From Paramecium sonneborni (Eukaryota; Ciliophora; Oligohymenophorea; Peniculida; Parameciidae), in NCBI GenBank assembly GCA_905182985.1, contig CAJJDN010000013.1:235441-299440 (forward strand): 64,000 bases of DNA. Direction: 5' to 3'. Shown here in pieces: positions 38,622 to 50,763 of the stretch (its first letter is position 1; the number at the start of each line of letters is the position of its first letter). Below the pieces are notes generated by a model that did not search any database, was not told the origin of the DNA, and worked only from the letters and a program-made list of their open reading frames with translations. The position numbers were made by a program, and so were the translations under genes.

Positions 38622-39714
38622 ATGATCAGAAAATTATTTAGAACACCGATATTTAGAAACCTTAAATTCTATAGACCAGCTCTTTATATGTTTAGTCAAT
38701 AAAATTAAGATCCTAAATTTTCAGATGAAATTATGAATAAGTTAAAAAATTAGGCTTAATAATTTTATGATAATATAGTAGTTGATAATAATTTACAACA
38801 TGTAGATGTTAAGGATGTAGATCATTTTAATTAACTTATTTAAGAAAGCAATTAAAAAATTATAATAGTATATTGTTATGCTTAATGGTCATTAGAATGC
38901 AAAGATTTTAAATAAGTGTTGATCTAAAATATGGAAAAATATTCAGATATTTCAACAATCATAAATATAGATATTGATAAACATCCAAATTTAATTACTC
39001 AGTTATAAATAAATTCTGTTCCTTTTGCAGGTGTAGTGTATAATAATTAATTTGTTGATGGATATTTTAAAAATGGAAAGTTTGACCGATTTATGTCTGT
39101 TGTAGAATAAATATCTAGAATCTTAAGAGGTGAAAATATTGAAGAAATGATATTAGAATAAATGTCAGAATTGTTTTAAAGCAAAAATCATTAAGGATTA
39201 TTGACTTTAACAACTGAAGCATTAGCAAGAGATAATATAAAAAAAGACCATCCAAAATATTTATTATTCAAAGGATTAGCATATGTATTAATGGAAGATT
39301 CTATTAAAATATAAGAAATTTTAGATTAATTTGATTAATAATTTAAAGATGATTTAACAGATATTAATACTAAATAATTATATTAATTAGTTTAAGACTA
39401 ATTAACTTTGATTAAAGATTTATAATCTTTGACTCCTGAAATGAAAAGAATTTTAGAAAGAATAAATGAGAATCCTAAAGATAAAGATCTTTATTTTGAT
39501 TTAGCTTTGGAATCATTAAATTTAAAGAATTATGAGTTGGCAATTAAGTCACTTTTAAATGTAAAAATCTATTTGATTTTAGATTGTTAAAATGGATAAG
39601 AATTGGTCTGACAAAAAGGCATAGAAGAAGCTACTAGAAATATTTTCATAATTAGGAAATTAACACAATTTAGTTATTGAGGGAAGAAAACAACTTGGAA
39701 AACTGATAAATTGA
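38622..39714 (+). CDS. Thioredoxin-TPR chaperone-like protein, YbbN/CnoX type, one active-site Cys lost
   Basis: About 355 residues. A basic N-terminus (MIRKLFRTPIFRNLKFYR) looks like a mitochondrial targeting peptide. Residues about 85-175 form a thioredoxin fold: IIIVYCYAQWSLECK in place of the usual WCGPCK, then ININIDKHPN-type strand, and NSVPFAGVVYNNQFVDG with the cis-Pro loop. Only the second active-site Cys remains, so a disulfide relay is unlikely. The rest is helical hairpin sequence (GLLTLTTEALARD, DLYFDLALESLNLKNYELAIKSLL), like the TPR tail of bacterial CnoX. A 22-nt intron (GTAAAAATCTATTTGATTTTAG, near 39561) leads to the last exon, which ends LLEIFSQLGN..GKLIN. Confidence 0.8.
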
Positions 39715-39824
39715 TTTATTTGATTCTTCTAAATAATAATAATAACCTAATATCTTATAAAAAATAAAAGTTAAAATAATATTTATCGAGAAATATTCTT
39801 AAACAAATTTCAATTCCAAAAAAC

Positions 39825-39885
39825 ATCATTTTTCAACATTTATTAATTGAATTTGCAATAAATGTTTCATGAAGTTTGTTTTAAT
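39825..39885 (-). promoter_or_regulatory. SECIS-like element in thioredoxin reductase 3' UTR
   Basis: Read on the minus strand (mRNA sense), AUGA (39867-39870) is followed by a perfect 9-bp stem, ACAUUUAUU (39857-39865) with AAUAAAUGU (39836-39844), and then UGAA (39832-39835). This is the non-Watson-Crick quartet arrangement of SECIS elements. The apical loop (39845-39856) contains an A-A-A run, as required. It lies about 130 nt after the Sec TGA, in an unusually long 3' gap for this genome. AU-rich stems can arise by chance, so a structural search is needed. Confidence 0.6.
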
Positions 39886-39969
39886 TTTTAAACAAACAAA
39901 TGTCCTTCTTCCTTGAAATTAATTTCAGAATACTTCTATTAAAGGTTAGGTGGAGTTTTTATTTAAAAC

Positions 39970-39996
39970 ATCCCCTAGCCAATTAGGCTAGGGGAT
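39970..39996 (-). promoter_or_regulatory. GC-rich hairpin 6 nt after the Sec codon (SRE-like)
   Basis: An 11-bp perfect stem, ATCCCCTAGCC with GGCTAGGGGAT, with a 5-nt loop, in a region otherwise over 75% A/T. In the mRNA it begins directly after the final TGA and 6 nt after the Sec TGA, the spacing described for selenocysteine redefinition elements in animal selenoprotein mRNAs. A transcription terminator is the alternative, but eukaryotic nuclear genes do not normally use such hairpins. Confidence 0.7.
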
Positions 39997-41537
<1,541 letters not shown>

Positions 41538-42234
41538 AAATTAATATTAAAATTGTGTTTTTATCTTATTTTCTATATAAATCTAAAATTTATGATATCA
41601 TTGTATTTGATAATAAGTAAGTCATTTATTAATATATTATTTGTAAATTTATTAAATCCTTATTCCAAAAATAGTTAAGCAAAATATAATACCAATAATA
41701 ATACTTTTAATATATATAAAAATCAGTTTTTATTTATTTCAATCTTAAAATAAATAAATACTCTTCTAAACATTCTAGATTTGCATTTTAATCCAAATCT
41801 AATTTGCAAACATTTAAAATCTTCAATTTTTTCTAACATTACCTTTTATTTATGAATTCTTTCTCCAAGAATTTTAAAGTTTTAAGTATACAACTTAACA
41901 TTGATTAGAAAGTTCTCATTTAAATTTCTTAAAAATCAAATAAAAACTTTCCTAAAGTATACTAATATAATTCATATTTTTTTGATACAAGAAATTTATG
42001 TTTAACTAAATGAAATTTATTCTTGCTTCTTTACATTAGATAATATTTTTTCTTAATTTAAATAAATCTCAAGAATTTTATTCTTATTTAAAAATTTTTT
42101 CTTGAAATTATTGAAGTAATGTCATTTTTAACTATCCTAAATGGTTAAATTTAGATATTTAGTTATGTATATTATTGTAAAGAAGACAACTATGAATTAA
42201 TTTCTGAATAATATGAGCTTAAAATTTATTCTTA
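41538..42234. other. AT-rich intergenic region, doubtful minus-strand frame
   Basis: Nearly 700 bp between thioredoxin reductase and a small minus-strand gene. A minus-strand frame from about 42040 stays open for over 100 codons and reads somewhat like protein (Lys/Leu/Tyr-rich, for example LGKFLFDFQEI). It has no recognised motif and runs on into the thioredoxin reductase coding region out of frame. With one stop codon and 80% A/T such frames arise by chance. No RNA gene or repeat seen. Confidence 0.35.
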
Positions 42235-42680
42235 TCACCTTCGCTAATAGTTCTAAAAGATTCGGTTTAGCTAAAAATGGAAATAAATTTTCTTTAAGGC
42301 TATGTGTATTAGGAATAAAAAATTAGTAATTAGAATATCAAAAACTGATGGATTTAATATAGTTAAATATATACAAATAATCATTAAAGCTATTCTGATA
42401 TGGAAGCACTCAACCTTTTTAAAATGAGAGGAGATCGAGCCATCTGTAAAGAGCATCGATTATTTGGTGTCCATGAAATATTATCTGATGTCTCAGTGTC
42501 AGAATCAAGAGATCTTTAGGAGAATACTAGTTTTTTTTTGGTGTCTTCATAATTCAATTGTTTCAATTTAGGATCAGTAAGTTGTTCAAGTTTTAACTAT
42601 TCATATAAATATTTGAGAATTTTAGTCTCAATTTCCTTCATTTCTTGTAAACACAATTCATTATCTATCGTATCATTCAT
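42235..42680 (-). CDS. Small protein, unknown
   Basis: Frame of about 148 codons from ATG 42680 to TGA 42235-42237. The first 85 residues look genuinely coding: acidic helical MNDTIDNELCLQEMKEIETK, then SLDSDTETSDNISWTPNN, a Ser/Asp stretch resembling casein-kinase sites. The last 60 residues are hydrophobic and lower in quality, and may instead contain a 30-nt intron (GTATATATTTAAC..CCATCAG), which keeps the frame either way. No family recognised. It is divergent from the next gene with only 50 bp between the two start codons, so both must share one promoter region. Confidence 0.5.
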
Positions 42681-42730
42681 TATAATTAAAATATTAATAA
42701 TTTTTTGTATTATTGATTTAAATTTAAAAT

Positions 42731-43211
42731 ATGAATTGTGACAAGTCTATTCTTAAAGAACTAATTTAAACAAATATTATTTTGATAGAGGAAGCAAAAG
42801 AATCCAATTTATAAAATTTTAACAATTCAAAGATGTGGATCAAAAAATCCTTTAATAATTTGTTTAATCTACTTCCAAAGGAAACTTTAGAGATGGATAT
42901 AAATTAATTACTTACAGTCTCAGAATAAGAAGAATTGATTAAAGATCCTTAGTTATCAATAGAATTTTTTAAAAATAAGTTTTAAAGAGAGATAGATGAT
43001 TAAGATTGGGAAGATGAAGTGGAAACACACTTGACCCCACCAAAAAAGTAAATTGAATATTTCATAAACATAAAGATAAATACCATAAACTCGCACTTTA
43101 TAATCCAGTAATATGGGATTTAGAAAGAAGCCTGCTACAATAGTATAATCATCTTAAAAAAAACTTCTTTCTAGCGCTATTCATAGTAAATACAAAAGAA
43201 AATTAATTTGA
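42731..43211 (+). CDS. Small protein with basic tail, unknown
   Basis: About 150 residues with one 28-nt intron (GTAAATTGAATATTTC..CATAAAG, near 43047-43074). The first part is acidic and helical (EEAKESNLQNFNNSKMWIKKSFNNLFNLLPKE), followed by VETHLTPPKK. The second exon is strongly basic (MGFRKKPATIVQSSQKKLL, then HSKYKRKLI), ending at TGA 43209-43211. The acidic-then-basic layout might suit a nucleic-acid or cytoskeletal binding protein, but nothing was recognised. The intron is supported because it switches from a frame that runs uselessly open to one with a compact end. Confidence 0.55.
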
Positions 43212-43345
43212 TTTTCAATAAAATGATAACTTAATTAATTTATAAATATTAATATTCATTAGTAATATAGAATCATTTATCTTATAAAATTTTTTAATCA
43301 AAGTATAATGTATAGTTGAATTTTTAATAAGATAATATAATATAT

Positions 43346-44930
43346 TCAATATTCATCATCTTCCTTATCATTATCTCAAATTTTATCTCTATTTTTGATT
43401 TTCTCTAATTCTTTTTTTTAAATTCTTATAAAAGAAGTTTAAGTTCTTCAGCTGAAAGGATTTCATAAGGATATCCTTAATTAATAACTCTAATTTATCT
43501 ATCAAATTATATTTCTACTTCTTTTGTTCCTTTGTTACAATTCTATTTATTTTTTTTTTCTTTGAATTCTACCAATCTTTAAAATTCTTATCTAACAAAA
43601 CCAAAAACTAAAATTAATACTAATCTAAATTTCAACATTACCAGAGAGTAAATCTAAATAAAATACCATTAAATTTATCTAATAGATATAATTTATAATT
43701 AGCTGAACTTTCAGATTACTCATTCTTTTAAATAATGATGGGACAATTATTGAGTTTAGCAATTTCTTCAAGAGTACTTGTATCTGCTAATTTTTTCATT
43801 TTTTCATAGAATATTAAATTCTTATCTCTTCTGGTTCTGTATATATCAATTAAGTTTTTTAAGATTCAAATTATTTAGGCTAAATATAATCAATTAATTA
43901 GATTCATTTAATATAAAGTATTTGTTAGAGATTATTTAATTTTTCTCTTATAAAATCAATTATATTAGCTTATAATTTTGAAATTTCAGCATTTATTTGA
44001 TAAAATCATATCCTTATTAGTAATAATTATTATATATTCCCTCTTAAAACTACTGTTAGTAATTCTTATTTACTCATTATTATTGCTATATTATTTTTAT
44101 CCATTTCAGTAAACTTAAAGAAAGATTTTTACCATTAATATACATCATTGAATTAATCAAAAATATTTAATGTTTTTTTCTTTATTTTTAAAGCCACATT
44201 TATTCCAAGTACAGTTTTTCCTGCTCCACATGGTAAAATAATTATTCCTATATAGGCTTTATCATTTTAAAATATTTTATTAAAAGCTCTATTGACAATA
44301 AAATTAATAAATAGCCTTTTATACTAAATTACTCATTTAGATGCCTATCATATATCTCATAATCTTCTATGATTGTAAGTTTCTTCTACTATCGAAATTT
44401 CCAATGCTTTAATTCTTCAAATAATTTCTTTTCTATATCAATATAATAAGAGTCTTTTTCTAAATTAAAAATGACCTATTCAAATATTAAATATTCTTCT
44501 CAATAATCAGCAATATCTTTAGGAATTCTCTCATTCTTAGCTAATTTATTTATTTCATTTTTGATCCTATCTTAATTTCATCCAAGTGTCATTGCTGTAT
44601 ATAAAGAATAAAATGCTATTATGAAAGTTTAAATATATGTTGTTTTTGAAGAAAGTTCTTTCTATTAAATTAAAGTTTCTTTCACTTCAACAGCATATTT
44701 ATCAAAATTTTCCAATATTATTTCATATTTTTTATTGTGTACCATTATATTTATTTGATCTAAATTATTAATCAATAAATGGTTTATCTATTCTCATTTT
44801 TAAAATAGACCTTATATAATGATCACCTTAAAATTTTTCATCCAATTAATTATTATTTAATTCGATTTATTATCTAAAAATTCTAATTTATGATTTAGAA
44901 AATACAAAGTTTTGTTTATTTCAAAAAACT
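43346..44930 (-). pseudogene. Decayed XPB/Rad25 DNA helicase copy
   Basis: XPB is the TFIIH helicase for transcription start and DNA repair. Here its N-terminal domain is recognisable (FYSLYTAMTLG, NQDRIKNEINKLAKNERIPKDI), then AYIGIIILPCGAGKTVLGINVAL, which is the family's Walker A block. A fragment of the second helicase domain follows (NLIFYEKMKKL..LEEIAKLNNCPIII) and a C-terminal piece (INQGYPYEILSAEEL). In-frame TGAs interrupt the N-terminal part (after MTLG and after DIADY), several frame changes occur later, and the DEVH box, the GGSRRQEAQRLGR motif and much of the middle are missing. Introns do not explain these breaks. It is best read as a dead duplicate of an essential gene whose live copy lies elsewhere. 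Confidence 0.75.
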
Positions 44931-45274
44931 TAATTTAAATTAATTATTAAAAATAAAATTTTGTTTTTTTTTTCATTTATTGTTTTACAACTATAACTAT
45001 TTATTTATTGAAGTAATGTATATCATAAAATATGATTTAATACCTTACTTTTAATGATTTTGTTTAAAAGTAAACCTTTTGATCAAAAATTTTTTTTATT
45101 TTGAGTATTCTAATGATTTAAGATTAATTTTCTCTCAAATCCTAAAAAGCTCAATTATATTTAAGTGTTATAGAACTTTTCAAACTATTATAAAGAAGGT
45201 ATAAATACATTCTAATAAGAAATAAAAGATTATGATTCTCAATATATTATTTAAATTAAATAATTTATATAAGC
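44931..45274. other. Intergenic region before a coiled-coil gene
   Basis: 344 bp of about 80% A/T between the XPB remnant and the plus-strand coiled-coil gene. Short T runs and a weak Lys/Phe-coding minus frame are seen, but no gene, structured RNA or repeat. Confidence 0.4.
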
Positions 45275-46801
45275 ATGGATAACGATACATCAACATGCTC
45301 TATTAGAAGCAGTAGTGTTAAAGTCTAAAAAATCTTTGATTAATATATGGCTTAAATTGCTCCTTTACCAAACCTTAATTCTAGTAATAAAGAAAATTCT
45401 TTCTCAATCTCAAATGATTAACGTTCTAATTATCATACAAGAATTTAAACACCTGATAAAACTACTTAAAGAAGCAATTCACAAATATAAGCTTTACAAG
45501 CTTTGTAAAAAAAAAATATGGAACTAAAAACAGAGAATGAGAGTTTGAAAGAGCAGTTAAAAAATTATTAAAATTAACAAAGTACTATAAATGAAATTAA
45601 TTCAATTTACTAAAACCTATAATAGCAATATGTAGTGTTAGATTTAGATCATAAATAATTATTGCAATCCTATGAGTTATAATTAACTTAGTTAAAATAA
45701 GAAAAGGATTAATATATTGATGAAATTAATCGATAATATAGATGTTAATTAGAAGAAATGAAATAATAAATGCAATTTTAAAATGAGCGATATAAAAATA
45801 TAGATGTATGTAGAAATGATTAGGATACTCTACTTTAGAATGCTCTTGAAGAATTGAGAAAAGAGAGGCAAATGTTAAATAAATTAAAATTAGATTAGCG
45901 ATTATAAATAGAAGATACTGAATAAAAATTTGAAAAATAATTACTGTATTAATAAAAACTATATCAAGAAATGAAAAATTAAAATATGATATTGACCAAA
46001 GAAAAGTAAGATTAATAGGAATAAATTAAGGAATTAGAAAAAACTTATAAGGAACTTGTATATCATTAAAAATAAGAAATTTAAAAATTATAAAAGCAAT
46101 ATATTGATATTAAGAGTTTCTTCGAATCCTAAATGCAATAAGTATAAGAAGAAGTTTCATGTGCAATGCAAGAACTAAGAAATAAAAACTGTACTTATCA
46201 TCAATAATTGTAAGAATAAGAATAAATTATAGAAGATTTAGAAGATTTAAATAAATAATTAAAATAATAACTCCTTTTTAAAGACTAAGAATTATTAAAT
46301 TTAAAATCTCAATTAGAATAATTGTAAATTCAGCACGAATAGTTAAAATAAATGAATGACGAACTTATACATTAATTTAACCTTTAAATATAAGATTTAT
46401 CGTAAAAGTTAGAAGTTGAAAGATAAAATTATGAAGAAGAATCAGATTTAAATGAAGATGACAAAAAAGAAATTTATAATGCTTTACATAATGATAAGAC
46501 AATATAATTAACTACATCACATTCATAAAATGATTTATTATCTTAATAGCAACCTTAAACTTCAACAAGAGATATTGAATATAAATTGTTACTTCAATAA
46601 ATAATTGATGTAGAAAAAGAAGCTTTTAGATTAAATAATAATTATTAAACATTATTCTAATAGTTTTCCAAAAACATTCAATTATCTGAATAATAGAAAC
46701 AAAACATTAAGTAAGAAATGACTGATTTAATGTAATAGATTAGAATAAATAATTCAAAATTATATGAACTTAAAGCTAAAGAATTCACTTACTTAACTTG
46801 A
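45275..46801 (+). CDS. Coiled-coil protein, 508 residues
   Basis: Single frame of 509 codons without introns, from ATG 45275 to TGA 46799-46801. The first 85 residues are Ser/Asn/Thr-rich and disordered. From about residue 90 to the end, the sequence is almost continuous heptad repeat, dominated by Gln, Glu, Lys, Leu and Tyr (for example ELEKTYKELVYHQKQEIQKL). A short acidic interruption (EEESDLNEDDKKE) lies near residue 390. Composition and length are those of structural coiled-coil proteins of cilia, basal bodies or the cortical skeleton, but no specific homologue is recognised. Over half of all Gln codons are TAA/TAG, typical of this genome. Confidence 0.8.
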
Positions 46802-47054
46802 TAATTAAATTATATTTTATAATTATTTATGCACATCAAAATTAATCTAACAAAAAAATTATAAATTCTATATTTCTAGCATAAATATTTTCACATTGAA
46901 TCATAAAATATTTATATATTAGTATTTTTAATATAATATCTCGATTAATGTTTTATAGTTTAATCTTTATCTATATAGAAAATAATTTAAAAAGAAAACT
47001 TATCAAAGAAAGACTTAAATAAATGTAATATAATATACACTTAATCTTTATAAT

Positions 47055-47737
47055 TCATTCTCTTGACTTCTTCTAAGCTTTATTTATTGATAAGTATTTA
47101 TTTTTTACAATATTTTTAAATTTCTTTTCCTCGTAAGTTTTATTAGATATTCTACCTCTAGCATTAATAAACCAGATTTAAATCTAATTCTTAAATATTT
47201 AGTTACCTATTTGCATGTAAGATTGCATTTCTCAGCTAATTAAATTGTTTATTCTTTTGTAGGATAAGGGTATGAAAAATGTTTATATAACCAGCCTTTA
47301 AGAATGAGATTGGACTTTTTGGTAAACTTATGACCTTTTTTCTTGTCTTATTGATTTTGATCTTTGAGAATTTATCTTTACTAATAGAGCTTAACTTCAT
47401 TCTCTAGAACCTATTGCATATAATCAAAGTGCTATTAAAGAGATTTAATAGTATGACATTCCAATTAATCATTATTTAGTTAACGTAAGTAAGTTAAGAA
47501 ACCTTAAAAATGAGAAATATATGTAGCTGTCTAGCTTTGAGTGGCTTATTCTTCTATTTAAGATGATTGGTTATGTTCTTCACTCAGATTATGAGAGTTG
47601 ATCCATTTATGAAATAGGGCTTCAAGTTCATTCACTTGATTCATAACATAGAACTTGCGTTATTCAGCATGAATTTTTAATGATTGAGACATTTGATTGA
47701 GAAAATTGAGATATTTATTTAAATTAGATACATTCAT
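47055..47737 (-). CDS. Homeodomain protein, TALE-like
   Basis: About 218 residues. An N-terminal helical region (MNVSNLNKYLNFLNQMSQSL..NQVNELEALFHKWI) is followed at about residue 135 by a homeodomain. Its first helices read KKSNLILKGWLYKHFSYPYPTKEQ and TIQLAEKCNLTCKQ. After a 23-nt intron (GTAACTAAATATTTAAGAATTAG) the recognition helix reads IQIWFINARGRI. The YPYP after helix 1 and WFINAR are marks of the TALE class (KNOX, BEL, PBX, MEIS), with the three-residue loop extension. The tail is basic (NKTYEEKKFKNIVKNK). Homeodomains are rare in ciliates. Most of the gene (47105 on) is repeated at 48252-48884 through the assembly overlap; the copy lacks the 3' end. Confidence 0.85.
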
Positions 47738-48250
47738 TCATTCATAAGCCTAAAAACATAGAAATCAAAACAAATTATAATTTTTTATAATAAAAGCAAT
47801 TTATTCTTAATTATAGAAATTCAATCATACATTTTATATAATTCTTATATTTCAAAGTTTCCATTACATCCTCAAGTCATTAAACTCTATTAATAAAAAA
47901 AAAATAAAAGAATGATCATGTATAAAAAATAAATATAATTTGAGAGAGGTTATTCAAAACTCATTAAATTAATATAGTTTTTAAGGTATATAAAGAAATT
48001 TAATTATTTTTTTATGAAGGAATATGAATTATAATAACAAATATTAATTTAATATTATTTTATTCTCTTCATATTTTCAGTAAAGACAAAAGAATGAAAA
48101 TTGCCTTATTAAAATTTTAGAACATTATTCTATATGATTGAACACATTATTTCTTTAGTAAACTAATAAAAATCTCAATAAAGTATTTTCTTATGATAAA
48201 TTAAATAATTATATTTAAACATATGATAAGAGCTAAAACAGAATAGAGTA
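47105..48250. repeat. First copy of 1,146-bp direct repeat beside an N
   Basis: Matches 48252-49397 by eye, with one N at 48251. It contains most of the homeodomain gene and the 5' start of the ankyrin-like gene. Apart from those, 47738-48020 is AT-rich with nothing recognised. Interpreted as contig overlap. Confidence 0.9.
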
Positions 48251-48251
48251 N

Positions 48252-49397
48252 TTACAATATTTTTAAATTTCTTTTCCTCGTAAGTTTTATTAGATATTCT
48301 ACCTCTAGCATTAATAAACCAGATTTAAATCTAATTCTTAAATATTTAGTTACCTATTTGCATGTAAGATTGCATTTCTCAGCTAATTAAATTGTTTATT
48401 CTTTTGTAGGATAAGGGTATGAAAAATGTTTATATAACCAGCCTTTAAGAATGAGATTGGACTTTTTGGTAAACTTATGACCTTTTTTCTTGTCTTATTG
48501 ATTTTGATCTTTGAGAATTTATCTTTACTAATAGAGCTTAACTTCATTCTCTAGAACCTATTGCATATAATCAAAGTGCTATTAAAGAGATTTAATAGTA
48601 TGACATTCCAATTAATCATTATTTAGTTAACGTAAGTAAGTTAAGAAACCTTAAAAATGAGAAATATATGTAGCTGTCTAGCTTTGAGTGGCTTATTCTT
48701 CTATTTAAGATGATTGGTTATGTTCTTCACTCAGATTATGAGAGTTGATCCATTTATGAAATAGGGCTTCAAGTTCATTCACTTGATTCATAACATAGAA
48801 CTTGCGTTATTCAGCATGAATTTTTAATGATTGAGACATTTGATTGAGAAAATTGAGATATTTATTTAAATTAGATACATTCATTCATTCATAAGCCTAA
48901 AAACATAGAAATCAAAACAAATTATAATTTTTTATAATAAAAGCAATTTATTCTTAATTATAGAAATTCAATCATACATTTTATATAATTCTTATATTTC
49001 AAAGTTTCCATTACATCCTCAAGTCATTAAACTCTATTAATAAAAAAAAAATAAAAGAATGATCATGTATAAAAAATAAATATAATTTGAGAGAGGTTAT
49101 TCAAAACTCATTAAATTAATATAGTTTTTAAGGTATATAAAGAAATTTAATTATTTTTTTATGAAGGAATATGAATTATAATAACAAATATTAATTTAAT
49201 ATTATTTTATTCTCTTCATATTTTCAGTAAAGACAAAAGAATGAAAATTGCCTTATTAAAATTTTAGAACATTATTCTATATGATTGAACACATTATTTC
49301 TTTAGTAAACTAATAAAAATCTCAATAAAGTATTTTCTTATGATAAATTAAATAATTATATTTAAACATATGATAAGAGCTAAAACAGAATAGAGTA
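48252..49397. repeat. Second copy of 1,146-bp direct repeat beside an N
   Basis: Same sequence as 47105-48250. It holds a cut homeodomain copy (minus strand, up to 48884), AT-rich spacer, and the 5' part of the ankyrin-like gene, which continues past the repeat on the right. Confidence 0.9.
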
Positions 49398-50752
49398 CAT
49401 TAATAGAGCTTATCAAAAAAAAGAACCATTAAATATTAAACTTCATTAGAAACCTAAAAATCAAAAAATAACCTAAATTGGATATTTTAATTCTCTAAAT
49501 GTTTCCAATAACAAAGTTAAATTAAGTATCTTAATGTGAGATATTTTAATACCAAATCAAACTCATGATATAAACTATTAATATAAAATAAAATAGATTA
49601 AATAGATGGGGATAAAAACCTATTCGAATTAATAATAAGACTTCTAGATTTTTTGAAATCTAAGAAAACAAAATATTTAAAAAGTAATTCTACACTAATC
49701 CATCTTAAGTTTATGAGAATATCAATTAAAGAAATAACATATCTAATTAAAGAATTTATTTGAAAATTTAAAAAAGAACTCAAAAATATAATAATAAACA
49801 TTCTCATAATAATAAATAATTCATGATTTAATTGTTTTACCTTAAGTTATAAATGCAGAACTATCTAATCTGTTAGATAATATTAAAAAATAGTAAATTT
49901 ATCATATTGAGGGAGGGATACTTGTATTTATAATCTTAGTTAAAGATACAAATGTTTGGTAGTAGAACTGTGAAAAAATTAATAAGCTCAGTTAAACCAT
50001 GGGTTAATTAATTATAATAAAATAAATAATCAAAATTTAAGCGAATTAGTTTAGAAATGATTTAATCGCTAAATCATATACATAAATTAAAATTAACACT
50101 ATAAGAATTTTCTAAAAGAGATGCATTTCCAAAAGCGCCTTTCAAAAGTAATAGAGGTGAAAAATTCTTTAGTTTATGTAAAATGACGAAGGGAGATTAA
50201 GTATCTTGGTTTCTAGAAAAGGAAAAATATCTTGTATGCTAATATGATCCTTCTGTTAAGACAGCACTACATAGGTGTTGCGTAAGAAATTGTAGAGCTG
50301 CAATTTTTAATACTTTTTAAAAAAGATGTAAATCCAGATGCATAAGATATGATAGGTATCATAAGGCAGATTCTTGGAATAAAGGAATTTTAGATTATAA
50401 TGAAGCAGTAACTAATAATATTGAAGGAAAAATCATATTATAGTAGGGAAGAAGTGAATTTTATTGAAATGAATTGATAGATCCATATCCTATTGAGAAT
50501 GAGTTCTCCTGCAGAAAGATAATTTATTTGGCAATAAAAATAATTTATAGTAACAAGAAATTAAATGTAAATTTTAGTAAAGTCGATATTATTAGTAATA
50601 AATTATATAAGAAAGAAATATTTAGTATTTTCTTAATTTAATTCTATAGATAAATAATAAATAATATAGAATATATAGATTAAGATGAATATAAGGAAGA
50701 CTAGAAAAAATGTTGTCAAAAAAGAGCAGAAAAAAGAGAAATATTTGAATGA
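49171..50752 (+). pseudogene. Damaged ankyrin-repeat-like gene
   Basis: Coding-like segments on the plus strand change frame several times. An N-terminal segment (MNYNNKYQFNIILFSSYFQQ..ENCLIKILEHYSI) ends in a TGA near 49285 that no intron removes, then continues in the same frame. A 25-nt intron (GTTAAATTAAG..ATGTGAG) is plausible further on. Ankyrin wording appears as KTALHRCC and then, in another frame, EIVELQFLILFKKDVNPDAQDMIG, which matches the end of one repeat and the start of the next. The last piece ends KKCCQKRAEKREIFE at TGA 50750-50752. Frame shifts could be sequencing errors, but their number suggests decay. Confidence 0.45.
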
Positions 50753-50763
50753 TATGTAGATGT

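Noticed and set aside
39970..39996. Rho-independent transcription terminator
   Set aside because: Nuclear eukaryotic genes do not use it, and no such hairpin was seen after the other genes in the window.
41700..42040. Minus-strand open frame of over 100 codons after thioredoxin reductase
   Set aside because: Very AT-rich, no motif, and overlaps the start of thioredoxin reductase out of frame; expected by chance with one stop codon.
44500..44600. TGA read as Trp or another amino acid in the XPB-like gene
   Set aside because: Frame shifts and large deletions elsewhere in the same gene show decay, and all healthy genes here end at TGA.
47105..49397. Two tandem homeodomain genes
   Set aside because: The second copy looks identical and ends at an N, so it is contig overlap, not a gene pair.
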